From NCBI RefSeq assembly GCF_900100315.1, contig NZ_FNFF01000001.1, positions 992,001-1,056,000 of the forward strand: a stretch of DNA of 64,000 nt, given 5' to 3'. Position 1 is the stretch's first letter; every line of letters begins with the position of its first letter. This document shows positions 33,674-42,817 of the stretch, piece after piece. The position numbers were made by a program, and so were the translations under genes. The notes beneath the pieces were generated by a model, which saw only the letters and a list, made by a program, of their open reading frames with translations, was not told where the DNA came from and did no database searches. This stretch comes from Streptomyces indicus (GTDB lineage: Bacteria > Actinomycetota > Actinomycetes > Streptomycetales > Streptomycetaceae).

Positions 33674-34483
33674 ATGCCCAATGCCGCCAACACGCCCAGA
33701 ACCACCTCCGCGTCCGACGCACCGGAAAGTGCCGCGGGCAGTCGCGCCGCCGCCCAACGGCTGAAAATGCGCAGGGAGCTGGCGGCCGCGGCGATGGAGC
33801 TGTTCGCGGCCAAGGGGTACGAGGCCACGACCGTCGACGAGATCGCGGCGCGCGCCGGAGTCGCGCGCCGCACCTTCTTCCGCCACTTCCGCTCCAAGGA
33901 AGAGGCGATCTTCCCCGACCACGACGACACCCTGATCCGCGCGGAAGCGGTGCTCAATGCGGCTCCCCCGCACGAGAACCCGCTCGACACGGTGTGCCGC
34001 GGCATCAAGGAAGTCATGAAGATGTACGCGGCCTCGCCGGCCGTCTCCGTGGAGCGCTACCGGCTCACCCGCGAGGTGCCCACGCTGCGCGAGCGCGAGA
34101 TCGCCTCGGTGGCCCGCTACGAGCGGCTGTTCACGCGCTATCTGCTCGGCCACTTCGACGAGCAGGCCCACCACGACGGCGACGACGACCCGCTGCTCGC
34201 CGAGGTGGCGGCTTCCGCGGTCGTGACCGCGCACAACCATGTCCTGCGGCGCTGGCTGCGCGCCGGCGGCCAGGGCGACCTGGAGGGCCAGCTCGACCAC
34301 GCCTTCGCGATCGTCCGCCGCACGTTCGGCACGGGCATCCTCGCGGGCCGGGCCCCCTCGACCTCGGCGCCCGTGGCCTCCGCACGGACCGAGGGCGAGG
34401 TCCTGGTGACGGTGGCGCGCACGGACGCCCCGCTGGACGAGGTCATGCGCACCATCGAGCGAGCGCTGCGCCCGCAGGCCTGA
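33674..34483 (+). CDS. TetR family regulator beside ccr
   Basis: A 269-residue TetR regulator. The HTH spans about residues 35-82 (RRELAAAAMELFAAKGYEATTVDEIAARAGVARRTFFRHF), and a ligand-binding domain follows. The N-terminal Ala/Ser-rich leader is weakly conserved, so the start is uncertain: ATG 33674, or ATG 33656 with a weak GAGG. Located between the hydroxybutyryl-CoA dehydrogenase and ccr genes in the same direction, it probably senses an acyl-CoA or fatty acid and regulates the ethylmalonyl-CoA pathway, as its Streptomyces relatives beside ccr are thought to. It ends in a strong terminator. Confidence 0.88.
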   Translation: MPNAANTPRTTSASDAPESAAGSRAAAQRLKMRRELAAAAMELFAAKGYEATTVDEIAARAGVARRTFFRHFRSKEEAIFPDHDDTLIRAEAVLNAAPPHENPLDTVCRGIKEVMKMYAASPAVSVERYRLTREVPTLREREIASVARYERLFTRYLLGHFDEQAHHDGDDDPLLAEVAASAVVTAHNHVLRRWLRAGGQGDLEGQLDHAFAIVRRTFGTGILAGRAPSTSAPVASARTEGEVLVTVARTDAPLDEVMRTIERALRPQA

Positions 34484-34531
34484 CCCGCAAGGCCCCGAAT
34501 ACTCGCAAGTAACGTACGCCACATTCACCGG

Positions 34532-34559
34532 ACGGCCGCCCCTGAAAAGGGGTGGCCGT
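34532..34559 (+). terminator. Rho-independent terminator after TetR gene
   Basis: A 12-bp stem with one G-U pair and a 4-nt loop (ACGGCCGCCCCT, GAAA, AGGGGTGGCCGT), followed by TCTTGCATTT. It separates the TetR gene from the ccr promoter. Confidence 0.85.
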
Positions 34560-34926
34560 TCTTGCATTTCCGCAGGTCAGAGGGTGTTTGCTCGTCGAAT
34601 TTGATCGATCATCGCTCATCTGAATCCACCTGGTGACACCTGAGAGAAAATGTTGGCACTCGGTGTCTTGCCGCTTGGCACGCCGTGCCATAACTTGAAA
34701 TCAGTCCGGGCGGCCGGCGCGCAGAGAACCCTCGTGCGCCGGCTGTCCCCTCAGGGCTCCGCAAGGCTCCTGAGCGCCCGGACGCCTGCGTCACAGGCAC
34801 CTCCTGCGCACACAACGCGCCGCCATACCACCGCACTTGGCAGTCTCCGCCGAACCGACGGCACCACCCCAGCAGTTCCTCAACGCACCCTCACCCCGAC
34901 GTACCGCTTTCGCCGGAGGCAACACC
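34560..34926 (+). promoter_or_regulatory. ccr promoter/leader with palindromic operator candidate
   Basis: A 367-bp leader with locally low GC. TGGCACGCCGTGCCA (34676-34690) is a perfect 7-bp inverted repeat around one base, directly before CATAACTTGAAA, which could form a -10 region. The 10-bp palindrome TGATCGATCA lies at 34602-34611 and GGTGACACC at 34632-34640. These are candidate sites for the adjacent TetR regulator. The reading frame upstream of GTG 34927 is open but lacks an RBS, so it is treated as leader. Confidence 0.5.
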
Positions 34927-36264
34927 GTGAAGGAAATCCTGGACGCGATCCAGTCGCCGGACTCCACCCCCGCCGACTTCGCCGCGCTGCGCATCCCCGA
35001 GTCCTACCGCGCGATCACCGTGCACAAGGACGAGGCCGACATGTTCGCCGGTCTCGAGACCCGCGAGAAGGACCCGCGCAAGTCGCTGCACCTCGACGAG
35101 GTCGCGGTGCCCGAACTCGGCCCGGGCGAGGCCCTGGTGGCCGTCATGGCCAGCTCCGTGAACTACAACTCCGTGTGGACGTCGATCTTCGAGCCGCTCT
35201 CCACCTTCAACTTCCTGGAGCGCTACGGCCGCACCAACGAGCTGGCGAAGCGGCACGACCTGCCGTACCACGTCATCGGCTCCGACCTCGCGGGCGTCGT
35301 CCTGCGCACCGGCCCCGGCGTCAACGCCTGGAAGCCGGGCGACGAGGTCGTCGCGCACTGCCTCTCCGTGGAGCTGGAGTCCAGCGACGGCCACAACGAC
35401 ACCATGCTCGACCCCGAGCAGCGCATCTGGGGCTTCGAGACCAACTTCGGCGGCCTCGCCGAGATCGCGCTCGTCAAGTCCAACCAGCTGATGCCGAAGC
35501 CGGACCACCTGAGCTGGGAGGAGGCCGCCGCTCCCGGTCTGGTCAACTCCACCGCGTACCGCCAGCTCGTCTCGCGCAACGGCGCCGGCATGAAGCAGGG
35601 CGACAACGTGCTGATCTGGGGCGCGAGCGGCGGACTCGGCTCGTACGCCACGCAGTTCGCACTGGCCGGCGGCGCCAACCCGATCTGCGTGGTCTCCAGC
35701 GACCAGAAGGCGGAGATCTGCCGGAAGATGGGCGCCGAGGCGATCATCGACCGCAACGCCGAGGGCTACAAGTTCTGGAAGGACGAGCAGACCCAGGACC
35801 CGCGGGAGTGGAAGCGGTTCGGCAAGCGGATCCGCGAGCTCACCGGCGGCGAGGACATCGACATCGTCTTCGAGCACCCGGGCCGCGAGACCTTCGGCGC
35901 CTCCGTGTACGTCACGCGCAAGGGCGGCACCATCACCACCTGCGCCTCCACCTCGGGCTACATGCACGAGTACGACAACCGCTACCTGTGGATGTCCCTG
36001 AAGCGCATCATCGGCTCGCACTTCGCCAACTACCGCGAGGCGTGGGAGGCCAACCGCCTGATCGCCAAGGGCAAGATCCACCCGACGCTCTCCAAGACGT
36101 ACTCCCTGGAGGAGACCGGGCAGGCCGCGTACGACGTGCACCGCAACCTGCACCAGGGCAAGGTCGGCGTGCTCGCGCTCGCGCCCGAGGAGGGCCTCGG
36201 CGTGCGGAACGAGGAGATGCGCGCCAAGCACATCGACGCCATCAACCGCTTCCGGAACGTCTGA
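34927..36264 (+). CDS. ccr: Crotonyl-CoA carboxylase/reductase
   Basis: A 445-residue MDR-family enzyme that reductively carboxylates crotonyl-CoA to (2S)-ethylmalonyl-CoA with NADPH and CO2, the key step of the ethylmalonyl-CoA pathway. The sequence follows Streptomyces Ccr closely: KEILDAIQSPD at the start, YRAITVHKDEADMFAGLETR, SSVNYNSVWTSIFEP, GSDLAGVVLRTGPGV, the NADPH motif IWGASGGLGSYATQFA, and the C-terminal DAINRFRNV. GTG 34927 has GGAGG 7 nt upstream and matches the known N-terminus. It overlaps the mutase start by one base (TGATG), so the two are coupled. Its product also feeds polyketide extender-unit supply. Confidence 0.97.
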   Translation: MKEILDAIQSPDSTPADFAALRIPESYRAITVHKDEADMFAGLETREKDPRKSLHLDEVAVPELGPGEALVAVMASSVNYNSVWTSIFEPLSTFNFLERYGRTNELAKRHDLPYHVIGSDLAGVVLRTGPGVNAWKPGDEVVAHCLSVELESSDGHNDTMLDPEQRIWGFETNFGGLAEIALVKSNQLMPKPDHLSWEEAAAPGLVNSTAYRQLVSRNGAGMKQGDNVLIWGASGGLGSYATQFALAGGANPICVVSSDQKAEICRKMGAEAIIDRNAEGYKFWKDEQTQDPREWKRFGKRIRELTGGEDIDIVFEHPGRETFGASVYVTRKGGTITTCASTSGYMHEYDNRYLWMSLKRIIGSHFANYREAWEANRLIAKGKIHPTLSKTYSLEETGQAAYDVHRNLHQGKVGVLALAPEEGLGVRNEEMRAKHIDAINRFRNV

Positions 36265-38354
36265 TGACTCCCCCTCAGGAACCCCAGACACCGCGGGAGC
36301 CCACGCAGCGGCCGCGGCAGAAGGACCGTCCGTGGCTGATGCGGACGTACGCGGGCCACTCCACGGCCGAGGCCTCCAACGCCCTGTACCGCCGCAACCT
36401 CGCCAAGGGCCAGACGGGTCTGTCGGTCGCCTTCGACCTGCCGACCCAGACCGGCTACGACCCGGACCACATCCTGGCCCGCGGCGAGGTCGGCCGGGTG
36501 GGCGTCCCGGTCTCGCACCTCGGCGACATGCGCCGGCTGTTCCAGGACATCCCGCTGGAGCACATGAACACCTCGATGACCATCAACGCCACGGCCATGT
36601 GGCTCCTGGCCCTCTACCAGGTGGTCGCCGAGGAACAGGGCGCGGACATCGCCCAGTTGCAGGGCACGACGCAGAACGACATCGTCAAGGAGTACCTGTC
36701 GCGGGGCACGCACGTCTTCCCGCCGGGACCCTCGCTCCGCCTGACGACCGACATGATCGCCTACACGGTGTCCCACATTCCCAAGTGGAACCCGATCAAC
36801 ATCTGCAGCTACCACCTCCAGGAGGCGGGGGCCACACCGGTCCAGGAGATCGCGTACGCGATGTCCACCGCCATCGCCGTTCTCGATGCCGTACGCGACG
36901 CAGGGCAGGTCCCCGAGGAGAAGTTCGGGGATGTCGTCGCCCGCATCTCCTTCTTTGTGAACGCGGGAGTCCGCTTCATCGAGGAGATGTGCAAGATGCG
37001 GGCGTTCGGGCGGATCTGGGACCAGATCACGCGCGAGCGGTACGGCATCGAGAACGCCAAGCAGCGGCGCTTCCGTTACGGGGTCCAGGTCAACTCCCTG
37101 GGCCTCACGGAAGCCCAGCCGGAGAACAACGTCCAGCGGATCGTCCTGGAGATGCTGGCCGTCACGCTCTCCAAGGACGCCCGCGCCCGCGCCGTACAAC
37201 TCCCGGCCTGGAACGAGGCGTTGGGACTGCCGCGGCCGTGGGACCAGCAGTGGTCGCTCCGTATCCAGCAGGTCCTCGCGCACGAGAGCGACCTGCTCGA
37301 ATACGAGGACATCTTCGCGGGCTCGCACGTCGTCGAGAAGAAGGTCGACGAGCTGGTCGCGGAGTCCCTCGCGGAGATCGACCGGATCCAGGAGATGGGC
37401 GGCGCGATGGCGGCCGTCGAGTCCGGCTACCTCAAGTCGCAGCTGGTCGCCTCGCACGCCGAGCGGCGGGCCCGGATCGAGGCCGGCGAGGAGAAGATCG
37501 TCGGGGTCAACATCTACGAGACCACCGAGCCCAACCCGCTCACCGCCGACCTGGACACCGCGATCATGACCGTGGACCACGCCGTCGAGGCGAAGGTCGT
37601 GCGGGCGATCGGCGAGTGGCGCACCACCCGTGAGGAGTCCAGCGACCGCCAGGGCCTGGGCGACCCGTTCCACTACCCGACCACCCGGCAGGCGATCGAA
37701 CGCCTCAAGGAGGCCGCGGCGGGCACGGAGAACCTCATGGAGGCCACGCTGGAGTGCGTGCGCGCCGGGGTCACCACCGGCGAGTGGGCGGGGGCGCTGC
37801 GCGAGGTGTTCGGCGAATTCCGTGCCCCCACGGGCGTCTCCTCCGCCCCGGTCGCGGTCACCGCGGAGGAGGGCTCCCCTCTCGCCCTCGTCCGCGAGAA
37901 GGTGCGCCGCTCCGGCGAGGAGCTCGGCGGCAAGCTGCGGCTCCTGGTCGGCAAGCCGGGCCTCGACGGGCACTCCAACGGCGCCGAGCAGATCGCCGTA
38001 CGGGCCCGTGACGCCGGCTTCGAGGTGGTCTACCAGGGCATCCGACTCACGCCCGAGCAGATCGTCTCGGCCGCGCTCGCCGAGGACGTGCACTGCGTCG
38101 GTCTGTCGATCCTGTCGGGCTCGCACGCCGAGCTGGTGCCGGATGTGCTCGCCCGGCTCCGCGAGGCGGGGGCGGCCGACCTGCCCGTCATCGTCGGAGG
38201 CATCATTCCGAGCGCCGACGCCGCGCAGTTGAAGGCGGCCGGAGTGGCCGCCGTCTTCACCCCGAAGGACTTCGGTATCACGGAGATCATCGGCCGTATC
38301 GTCGACGAGATCCGGCAAGCGAACCAGCTCGACCCTCTGGAGGTCCCCGCATGA
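36264..38354 (+). CDS. ecm: Ethylmalonyl-CoA mutase (MeaA-like, B12-dependent)
   Basis: A 696-residue fused acyl-CoA mutase converting ethylmalonyl-CoA to methylsuccinyl-CoA. The catalytic TIM barrel occupies about residues 15-530 (PWLMRTYAGHSTAEASNALY, VAFDLPTQTGYDPDH, NTSMTINATAMWLLALY). The C-terminal B12-binding domain follows with the cobalt-ligand motif GLDGHSNG (D-x-H-x-x-G), VGLSILSGSH and VIVGGIIP. The short N-terminus lacks the 'YRE' extension of methylmalonyl-CoA mutase, and the ccr context favours the ethylmalonyl-specific enzyme (the SCO6472/MeaA type, from memory). It overlaps ccr by 1 base and the lyase gene by 4 (ATGA). Confidence 0.93.
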   Translation: MTPPQEPQTPREPTQRPRQKDRPWLMRTYAGHSTAEASNALYRRNLAKGQTGLSVAFDLPTQTGYDPDHILARGEVGRVGVPVSHLGDMRRLFQDIPLEHMNTSMTINATAMWLLALYQVVAEEQGADIAQLQGTTQNDIVKEYLSRGTHVFPPGPSLRLTTDMIAYTVSHIPKWNPINICSYHLQEAGATPVQEIAYAMSTAIAVLDAVRDAGQVPEEKFGDVVARISFFVNAGVRFIEEMCKMRAFGRIWDQITRERYGIENAKQRRFRYGVQVNSLGLTEAQPENNVQRIVLEMLAVTLSKDARARAVQLPAWNEALGLPRPWDQQWSLRIQQVLAHESDLLEYEDIFAGSHVVEKKVDELVAESLAEIDRIQEMGGAMAAVESGYLKSQLVASHAERRARIEAGEEKIVGVNIYETTEPNPLTADLDTAIMTVDHAVEAKVVRAIGEWRTTREESSDRQGLGDPFHYPTTRQAIERLKEAAAGTENLMEATLECVRAGVTTGEWAGALREVFGEFRAPTGVSSAPVAVTAEEGSPLALVREKVRRSGEELGGKLRLLVGKPGLDGHSNGAEQIAVRARDAGFEVVYQGIRLTPEQIVSAALAEDVHCVGLSILSGSHAELVPDVLARLREAGAADLPVIVGGIIPSADAAQLKAAGVAAVFTPKDFGITEIIGRIVDEIRQANQLDPLEVPA

Positions 38355-39316
38355 CCAGCCCCGTGAACCGGCTTCGCCCGCGTCGCTCCTGCCTCGCGGT
38401 GCCGGGAAGCAACCCCCGCTTCCTGGAGAAGGCCCAGGGCCTCCCCGCCGACCAGGTCTTCCTGGACCTGGAGGACGCCTGTGCGCCGCTGGCCAAGCCC
38501 GAGGCGCGGCACACCATCGTGAAGTTCCTCAACGAGGGCGACTGGACCGGCAAGACGCGCGTGGTGCGGGTCAACGACTGGACCACCGAGTGGACGTACC
38601 GCGACGTCGTGACCGTCGTCGAGGGCGCGGGCCAGAACCTCGACTGCATCATGCTGCCGAAGGTCCAGACGGCCGAGCAGGTCGTGTCCCTGGACCTGCT
38701 GCTCACGCAGATCGAGAAGACCATGGGCTTCGAAGTCGGGAAGATCGGCATCGAGGCGCAGATCGAGAACGCGAAGGGCCTCAACAACGTCAACGCGATC
38801 GCCGAGGCCTCCCCGCGCCTGGAGACGATCATCTTCGGCCCGGCCGACTTCATGGCCTCGATCAACATGAAGTCCCTGGTCGTGGGCGAGCAGCCGCCCG
38901 GCTACGACGCGGACGCGTACCACTACATCCTGATGAAGATCCTGATGGCGGCCCGCGCCAACGACCTCCAGGCGATCGACGGCCCCTACCTCCAGATCCG
39001 CAACGTGGAGGGCTACCGCGCGGTCGCCCAGCGCGCCGCCGCTCTCGGCTTCGACGGCAAGTGGGTGCTGCACCCGGGCCAGGTCGAGGCCTCGAACGAG
39101 ATCTTCTCGCCCTCGCAGGAGGACTTCGACCACGCCGAGCTGATCCTGGACGCGTACGAGTACTACACGTCCGAGGCGGGCGGCAAGAAGGGCTCGGCGA
39201 TGCTCGGCGACGAGATGATCGACGAGGCCAGCCGGAAGATGGCGCTTGTCATCTCCGGCAAGGGACGTGCGGCCGGCATGCAGCGCACGTCGAAGTTCGA
39301 GGCCCCGGAGGCGTAA
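38351..39316 (+). CDS. mclA: L-malyl-CoA/beta-methylmalyl-CoA lyase (HpcH/HpaI-CitE family)
   Basis: A 321-residue CitE-like aldolase. RRSCLAVPGSNPRFLEKAQ at the start, DQVFLDLEDACAP with the substrate/metal acidic cluster, VRVNDWTTEW, IMLPKVQTAEQV, IGIEAQIENAKGLNNV with the metal-binding Glu, and IIFGPADFMAS with the metal-binding Asp. In the ethylmalonyl-CoA pathway it cleaves beta-methylmalyl-CoA to glyoxylate and propionyl-CoA, and may form malyl-CoA from acetyl-CoA and glyoxylate. It is coupled to ecm by an ATGA overlap and followed 6 bp later by the hydratase gene. Confidence 0.9.
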   Translation: MTSPVNRLRPRRSCLAVPGSNPRFLEKAQGLPADQVFLDLEDACAPLAKPEARHTIVKFLNEGDWTGKTRVVRVNDWTTEWTYRDVVTVVEGAGQNLDCIMLPKVQTAEQVVSLDLLLTQIEKTMGFEVGKIGIEAQIENAKGLNNVNAIAEASPRLETIIFGPADFMASINMKSLVVGEQPPGYDADAYHYILMKILMAARANDLQAIDGPYLQIRNVEGYRAVAQRAAALGFDGKWVLHPGQVEASNEIFSPSQEDFDHAELILDAYEYYTSEAGGKKGSAMLGDEMIDEASRKMALVISGKGRAAGMQRTSKFEAPEA

Positions 39317-39322
39317 GACACC

Positions 39323-39832
39323 ATGCAGTTCGGCCGCACCTACGAAGAGTTCGAGATCGGCGCCGTCTACAAGCACTGGCCCGGCAAGACGGTCACCGAG
39401 TACGACGACCACCTCTTCTGTCTGCTCACCATGAACCACCACCCCCTCCACATGGACACGAACTATGCGGAGAAGACGACCGACTTCGGCAAGAACGTCG
39501 TCGTGGGCAACTACATCTACTCGCTGCTCCTCGGCATGAGCGTCCCGGACGTGTCCGGAAAGGCCATCGCCAACCTGGAGATCGAGTCCCTGCGCCACGT
39601 GGCGCCGACCTTCCACGGCGACACGATCTACGGCGAGACGACCGTCCTCGACAAGACCCCGTCGAAGTCCAAGAACGACCGCGGGATCGTCTACGTGGAG
39701 ACGAAGGGCTACAAGCAGGACGGCACCCTCGTCTGCGTCTTCCGCCGCAAGGTCATGGTCCCCACCGAGACGTACATCAAGGAGCGCGGCGGCGAGCAGC
39801 CGGGCCGCCCGGAGCTGCAGGAGAAGAACTAG
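39323..39832 (+). CDS. MaoC-like mesaconyl-CoA hydratase
   Basis: A 169-residue single hot-dog MaoC protein, expected to hydrate mesaconyl-CoA to beta-methylmalyl-CoA by pathway context. The hydration motif region reads FCLLTMNHHPLHMD. The usual hydratase-2 'GDxNPxH' Asp is replaced by Asn, as in the subfamily found with CitE-like lyases, while the His of PLHMD is kept. Proteobacterial Mch is about twice as long (double hot-dog), so this enzyme would act as a dimer. It lies between lyase and dehydrogenase genes with 2-6 bp gaps, clearly in the operon. Confidence 0.85.
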   Translation: MQFGRTYEEFEIGAVYKHWPGKTVTEYDDHLFCLLTMNHHPLHMDTNYAEKTTDFGKNVVVGNYIYSLLLGMSVPDVSGKAIANLEIESLRHVAPTFHGDTIYGETTVLDKTPSKSKNDRGIVYVETKGYKQDGTLVCVFRRKVMVPTETYIKERGGEQPGRPELQEKN

Positions 39833-39834
39833 CC

Positions 39835-41040
<1,206 letters not shown>

Positions 41041-41120
41041 ACGTCCGGAATGGGGCGATAAGTCAAGGACGAAGATCACACCCTGTGAGCACTCTTCGGA
41101 CTCCGACTCGGCTTCCTGGC

Positions 41121-41156
41121 TTGCCCAGTTGCGGTGCGCAACCGCTACCATCCCGG
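41121..41156 (+). promoter_or_regulatory. Candidate promoter for psd-pssA
   Basis: In the 169-bp spacer after the dehydrogenase gene, TTGCCC (41121-41126) and CTACCA/TACCAT (around 41146) could form -35 and -10 boxes about 18-19 bp apart. The inverted repeat GTTGCG-GTG-CGCAAC (41128-41142) lies between them. It suggests phospholipid genes are at least partly independent of the ethylmalonyl-CoA operon. Confidence 0.4.
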
Positions 41157-41209
41157 GAAAGCCGCCGTCCCCCGTCACAGCGCGGCATCATCCGCTACGA
41201 AGGTCATCC

Positions 41210-41866
41210 ATGCCCCACAGCCAGAACTCTGCACCAAGCGACAGCCGCCGTGGCGTACGCCTTGCTCGCGGAGCGTCGCCGTGGCTTCTGCCGACCGTCG
41301 CCACCGCAGCTCTCAGCCTCGCCCGTGCGCGCCGCTCCGGCGCCGCGAAGGCCGTCGCCGTGCCCGCCACCGCCCTGGCGGCGGGCATGCTGTGGTTCTT
41401 CCGCGACCCCGAGCGCGAGATCGCCCAGGGCCGGGTCATCTCCCCGGCCGACGGCGTGGTGCAGAGCATCATGCCGTGGAAGGACGGGCGCACCCGCGTC
41501 GCCATCTTCATGAGCCCGCTGAACGTGCACGTCAACCGTGCGCCCCTCGCGGGCACGGTGACGTCGGTCGAGCACATCCCCGGTGGGTTCGTCCCGGCGT
41601 TCAACAAGGAGAGCGAGAACAACGAGCGCGTTGTCTGGCACTTCGACACCGAGCTCGGCGACATCGAAATGGTCCAGATCGCGGGAGCGGTCGCCCGCCG
41701 CATCGTTCCTTACGTGCCCCAGGGCACCAAGGTCGAGCAGGGCGAGCGCATCGGTCTGATCCGCTTCGGCTCGCGCGTCGACATCTACCTGCCCGAGGGC
41801 ATCGAGGTGGACGTCGAGGTCGGGCAGAAGACCGTGGCTGGGGTGACTCGCATTGACCGTGGTTGA
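41210..41866 (+). CDS. psd: Phosphatidylserine decarboxylase
   Basis: A 218-residue PSD of the short archaeal/actinobacterial type (Psd-A). One hydrophobic region (AVAVPATALAAGMLWFF) is followed by the conserved FRDPEREI. ISPADGVVQSI and FMSPLNVHVNRAP carry the catalytic Asp/His region. The self-cleavage site is Gly-Ser in IRFGSRVDIYLP near residue 190, producing the pyruvoyl-Ser of the alpha chain. It makes phosphatidylethanolamine from phosphatidylserine at the membrane. It overlaps pssA by 14 bp, so the two steps of PE synthesis are coupled. Confidence 0.95.
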   Translation: MPHSQNSAPSDSRRGVRLARGASPWLLPTVATAALSLARARRSGAAKAVAVPATALAAGMLWFFRDPEREIAQGRVISPADGVVQSIMPWKDGRTRVAIFMSPLNVHVNRAPLAGTVTSVEHIPGGFVPAFNKESENNERVVWHFDTELGDIEMVQIAGAVARRIVPYVPQGTKVEQGERIGLIRFGSRVDIYLPEGIEVDVEVGQKTVAGVTRIDRG

Positions 41867-42704
41867 TCCTGACACACAGGCCGGCTGGGTTCCCGAGGCG
41901 GAGGAGGACGACGAGGAGGAAATGCCTCTGTCGCTCCGCCTCTCAATAGCGGACACCCTGACCCTCGGGAACGCGACCTGCGGGTTCATGGCGGTGTACT
42001 TCACCACCACCGGCATCCTCATCCCCCACTTCACGGGCAGTGAAGAGGTGGGCATGGCGCGGCACAGCGCGGCCACGGCCGTGATCCTGATGCTGTGCGC
42101 CGCGGTCTTCGACCTGTTCGACGGCCTCGTCGCGCGCAAGCTGCGCTCCTCGCCGATGGGCGCCGAGCTGGACAACCTCTCGGACCTGATCAGCTTCGGG
42201 CTCGCGCCGGCGTACTTCGTGCTCGTGTACGGCATGGTGACCGACGGTGCCCACCAGAAGGTGGCCGCGGTCGGGGCGATCGTGGTGCTGCTGGCGGTGG
42301 TGCTGCGGCTTGCGAGATTCTCGTGCGTCACCGTGAAGGACGGCACCTTCCAGGGCATGCCCTCGCCGTTCGGTGCGCTGACCGTGGTCTCGATCGTGCT
42401 GCTCGAGCTGCCCTTCATCGCGACGCTGCTCGCGGTGGCCGGTACGGCGTGGCTGATGGTCTCGCGGGTCGAGTACCCGAAGCCGCGGGGGCGCCTCGCG
42501 GTCGCGATGCTGTCGTGGATCGTGCTCAGCATGGGTCTGCTCGCCGCGTGGGCCTTCGACGCCCCCGGCGGTCAGCTGCTGCTGCAGACGGGCTGTGCGC
42601 TGCAGCTGGTGCTCGGTGCGGTGATCCCGCTGTTCGCCACCGCTCGGCGGGTGAACAACTTCCGGGACAACCGGCGGGAGGCTCGGGCGGCGCAGCTGCC
42701 GTAG
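41853..42704 (+). CDS. pssA: CDP-diacylglycerol-serine O-phosphatidyltransferase
   Basis: A 283-residue CDP-alcohol phosphatidyltransferase making phosphatidylserine. The catalytic motif DG-x2-AR-x8-G-x3-D-x3-D is complete in DLFDGLVARKL through GAELDNLSD near residues 87-110. About eight helices follow (VILMLCAAVFDLF, VLLAVVLRLARF, LLELPFIATLLAVAGTAWLM, MLSWIVLSMGLLAAWAF, LVLGAVIPLF). The N-terminus is acidic (PEAEEDDEEEM). The TTG start at 41853 has GGGGTGA upstream; GTG 41859 is the alternative. A strong terminator follows. Confidence 0.93.
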   Translation: MTVVDPDTQAGWVPEAEEDDEEEMPLSLRLSIADTLTLGNATCGFMAVYFTTTGILIPHFTGSEEVGMARHSAATAVILMLCAAVFDLFDGLVARKLRSSPMGAELDNLSDLISFGLAPAYFVLVYGMVTDGAHQKVAAVGAIVVLLAVVLRLARFSCVTVKDGTFQGMPSPFGALTVVSIVLLELPFIATLLAVAGTAWLMVSRVEYPKPRGRLAVAMLSWIVLSMGLLAAWAFDAPGGQLLLQTGCALQLVLGAVIPLFATARRVNNFRDNRREARAAQLP

Positions 42705-42721
42705 GGCTTGCTCGTACGTGA

Positions 42722-42758
42722 CGAAGGGCCCCGAACCGTTTCGGTTCGGGGCCCTTCG
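42722..42758. terminator. Bidirectional terminator between pssA and the liv operon
   Basis: A perfect 17-bp stem with a 3-nt TTT loop (arms 42722-42738 and 42742-42758, beginning CGAAGGGCCCCGAACCG). It sits between the convergent ends of pssA and the substrate-binding protein gene, so it likely stops transcription from both sides. Confidence 0.93.
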
Positions 42759-42817
42759 CGTGCTTGGGCGGCTGGTGCGGGTGGATCAGTGCCGTCCGGC
42801 AGGGTGCGGATGAGCGG

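Noticed and set aside
36264..36264. Cobalamin riboswitch before the B12-dependent mutase
   Set aside because: The mutase start overlaps ccr by one base and no B12-box was seen in the ccr leader.
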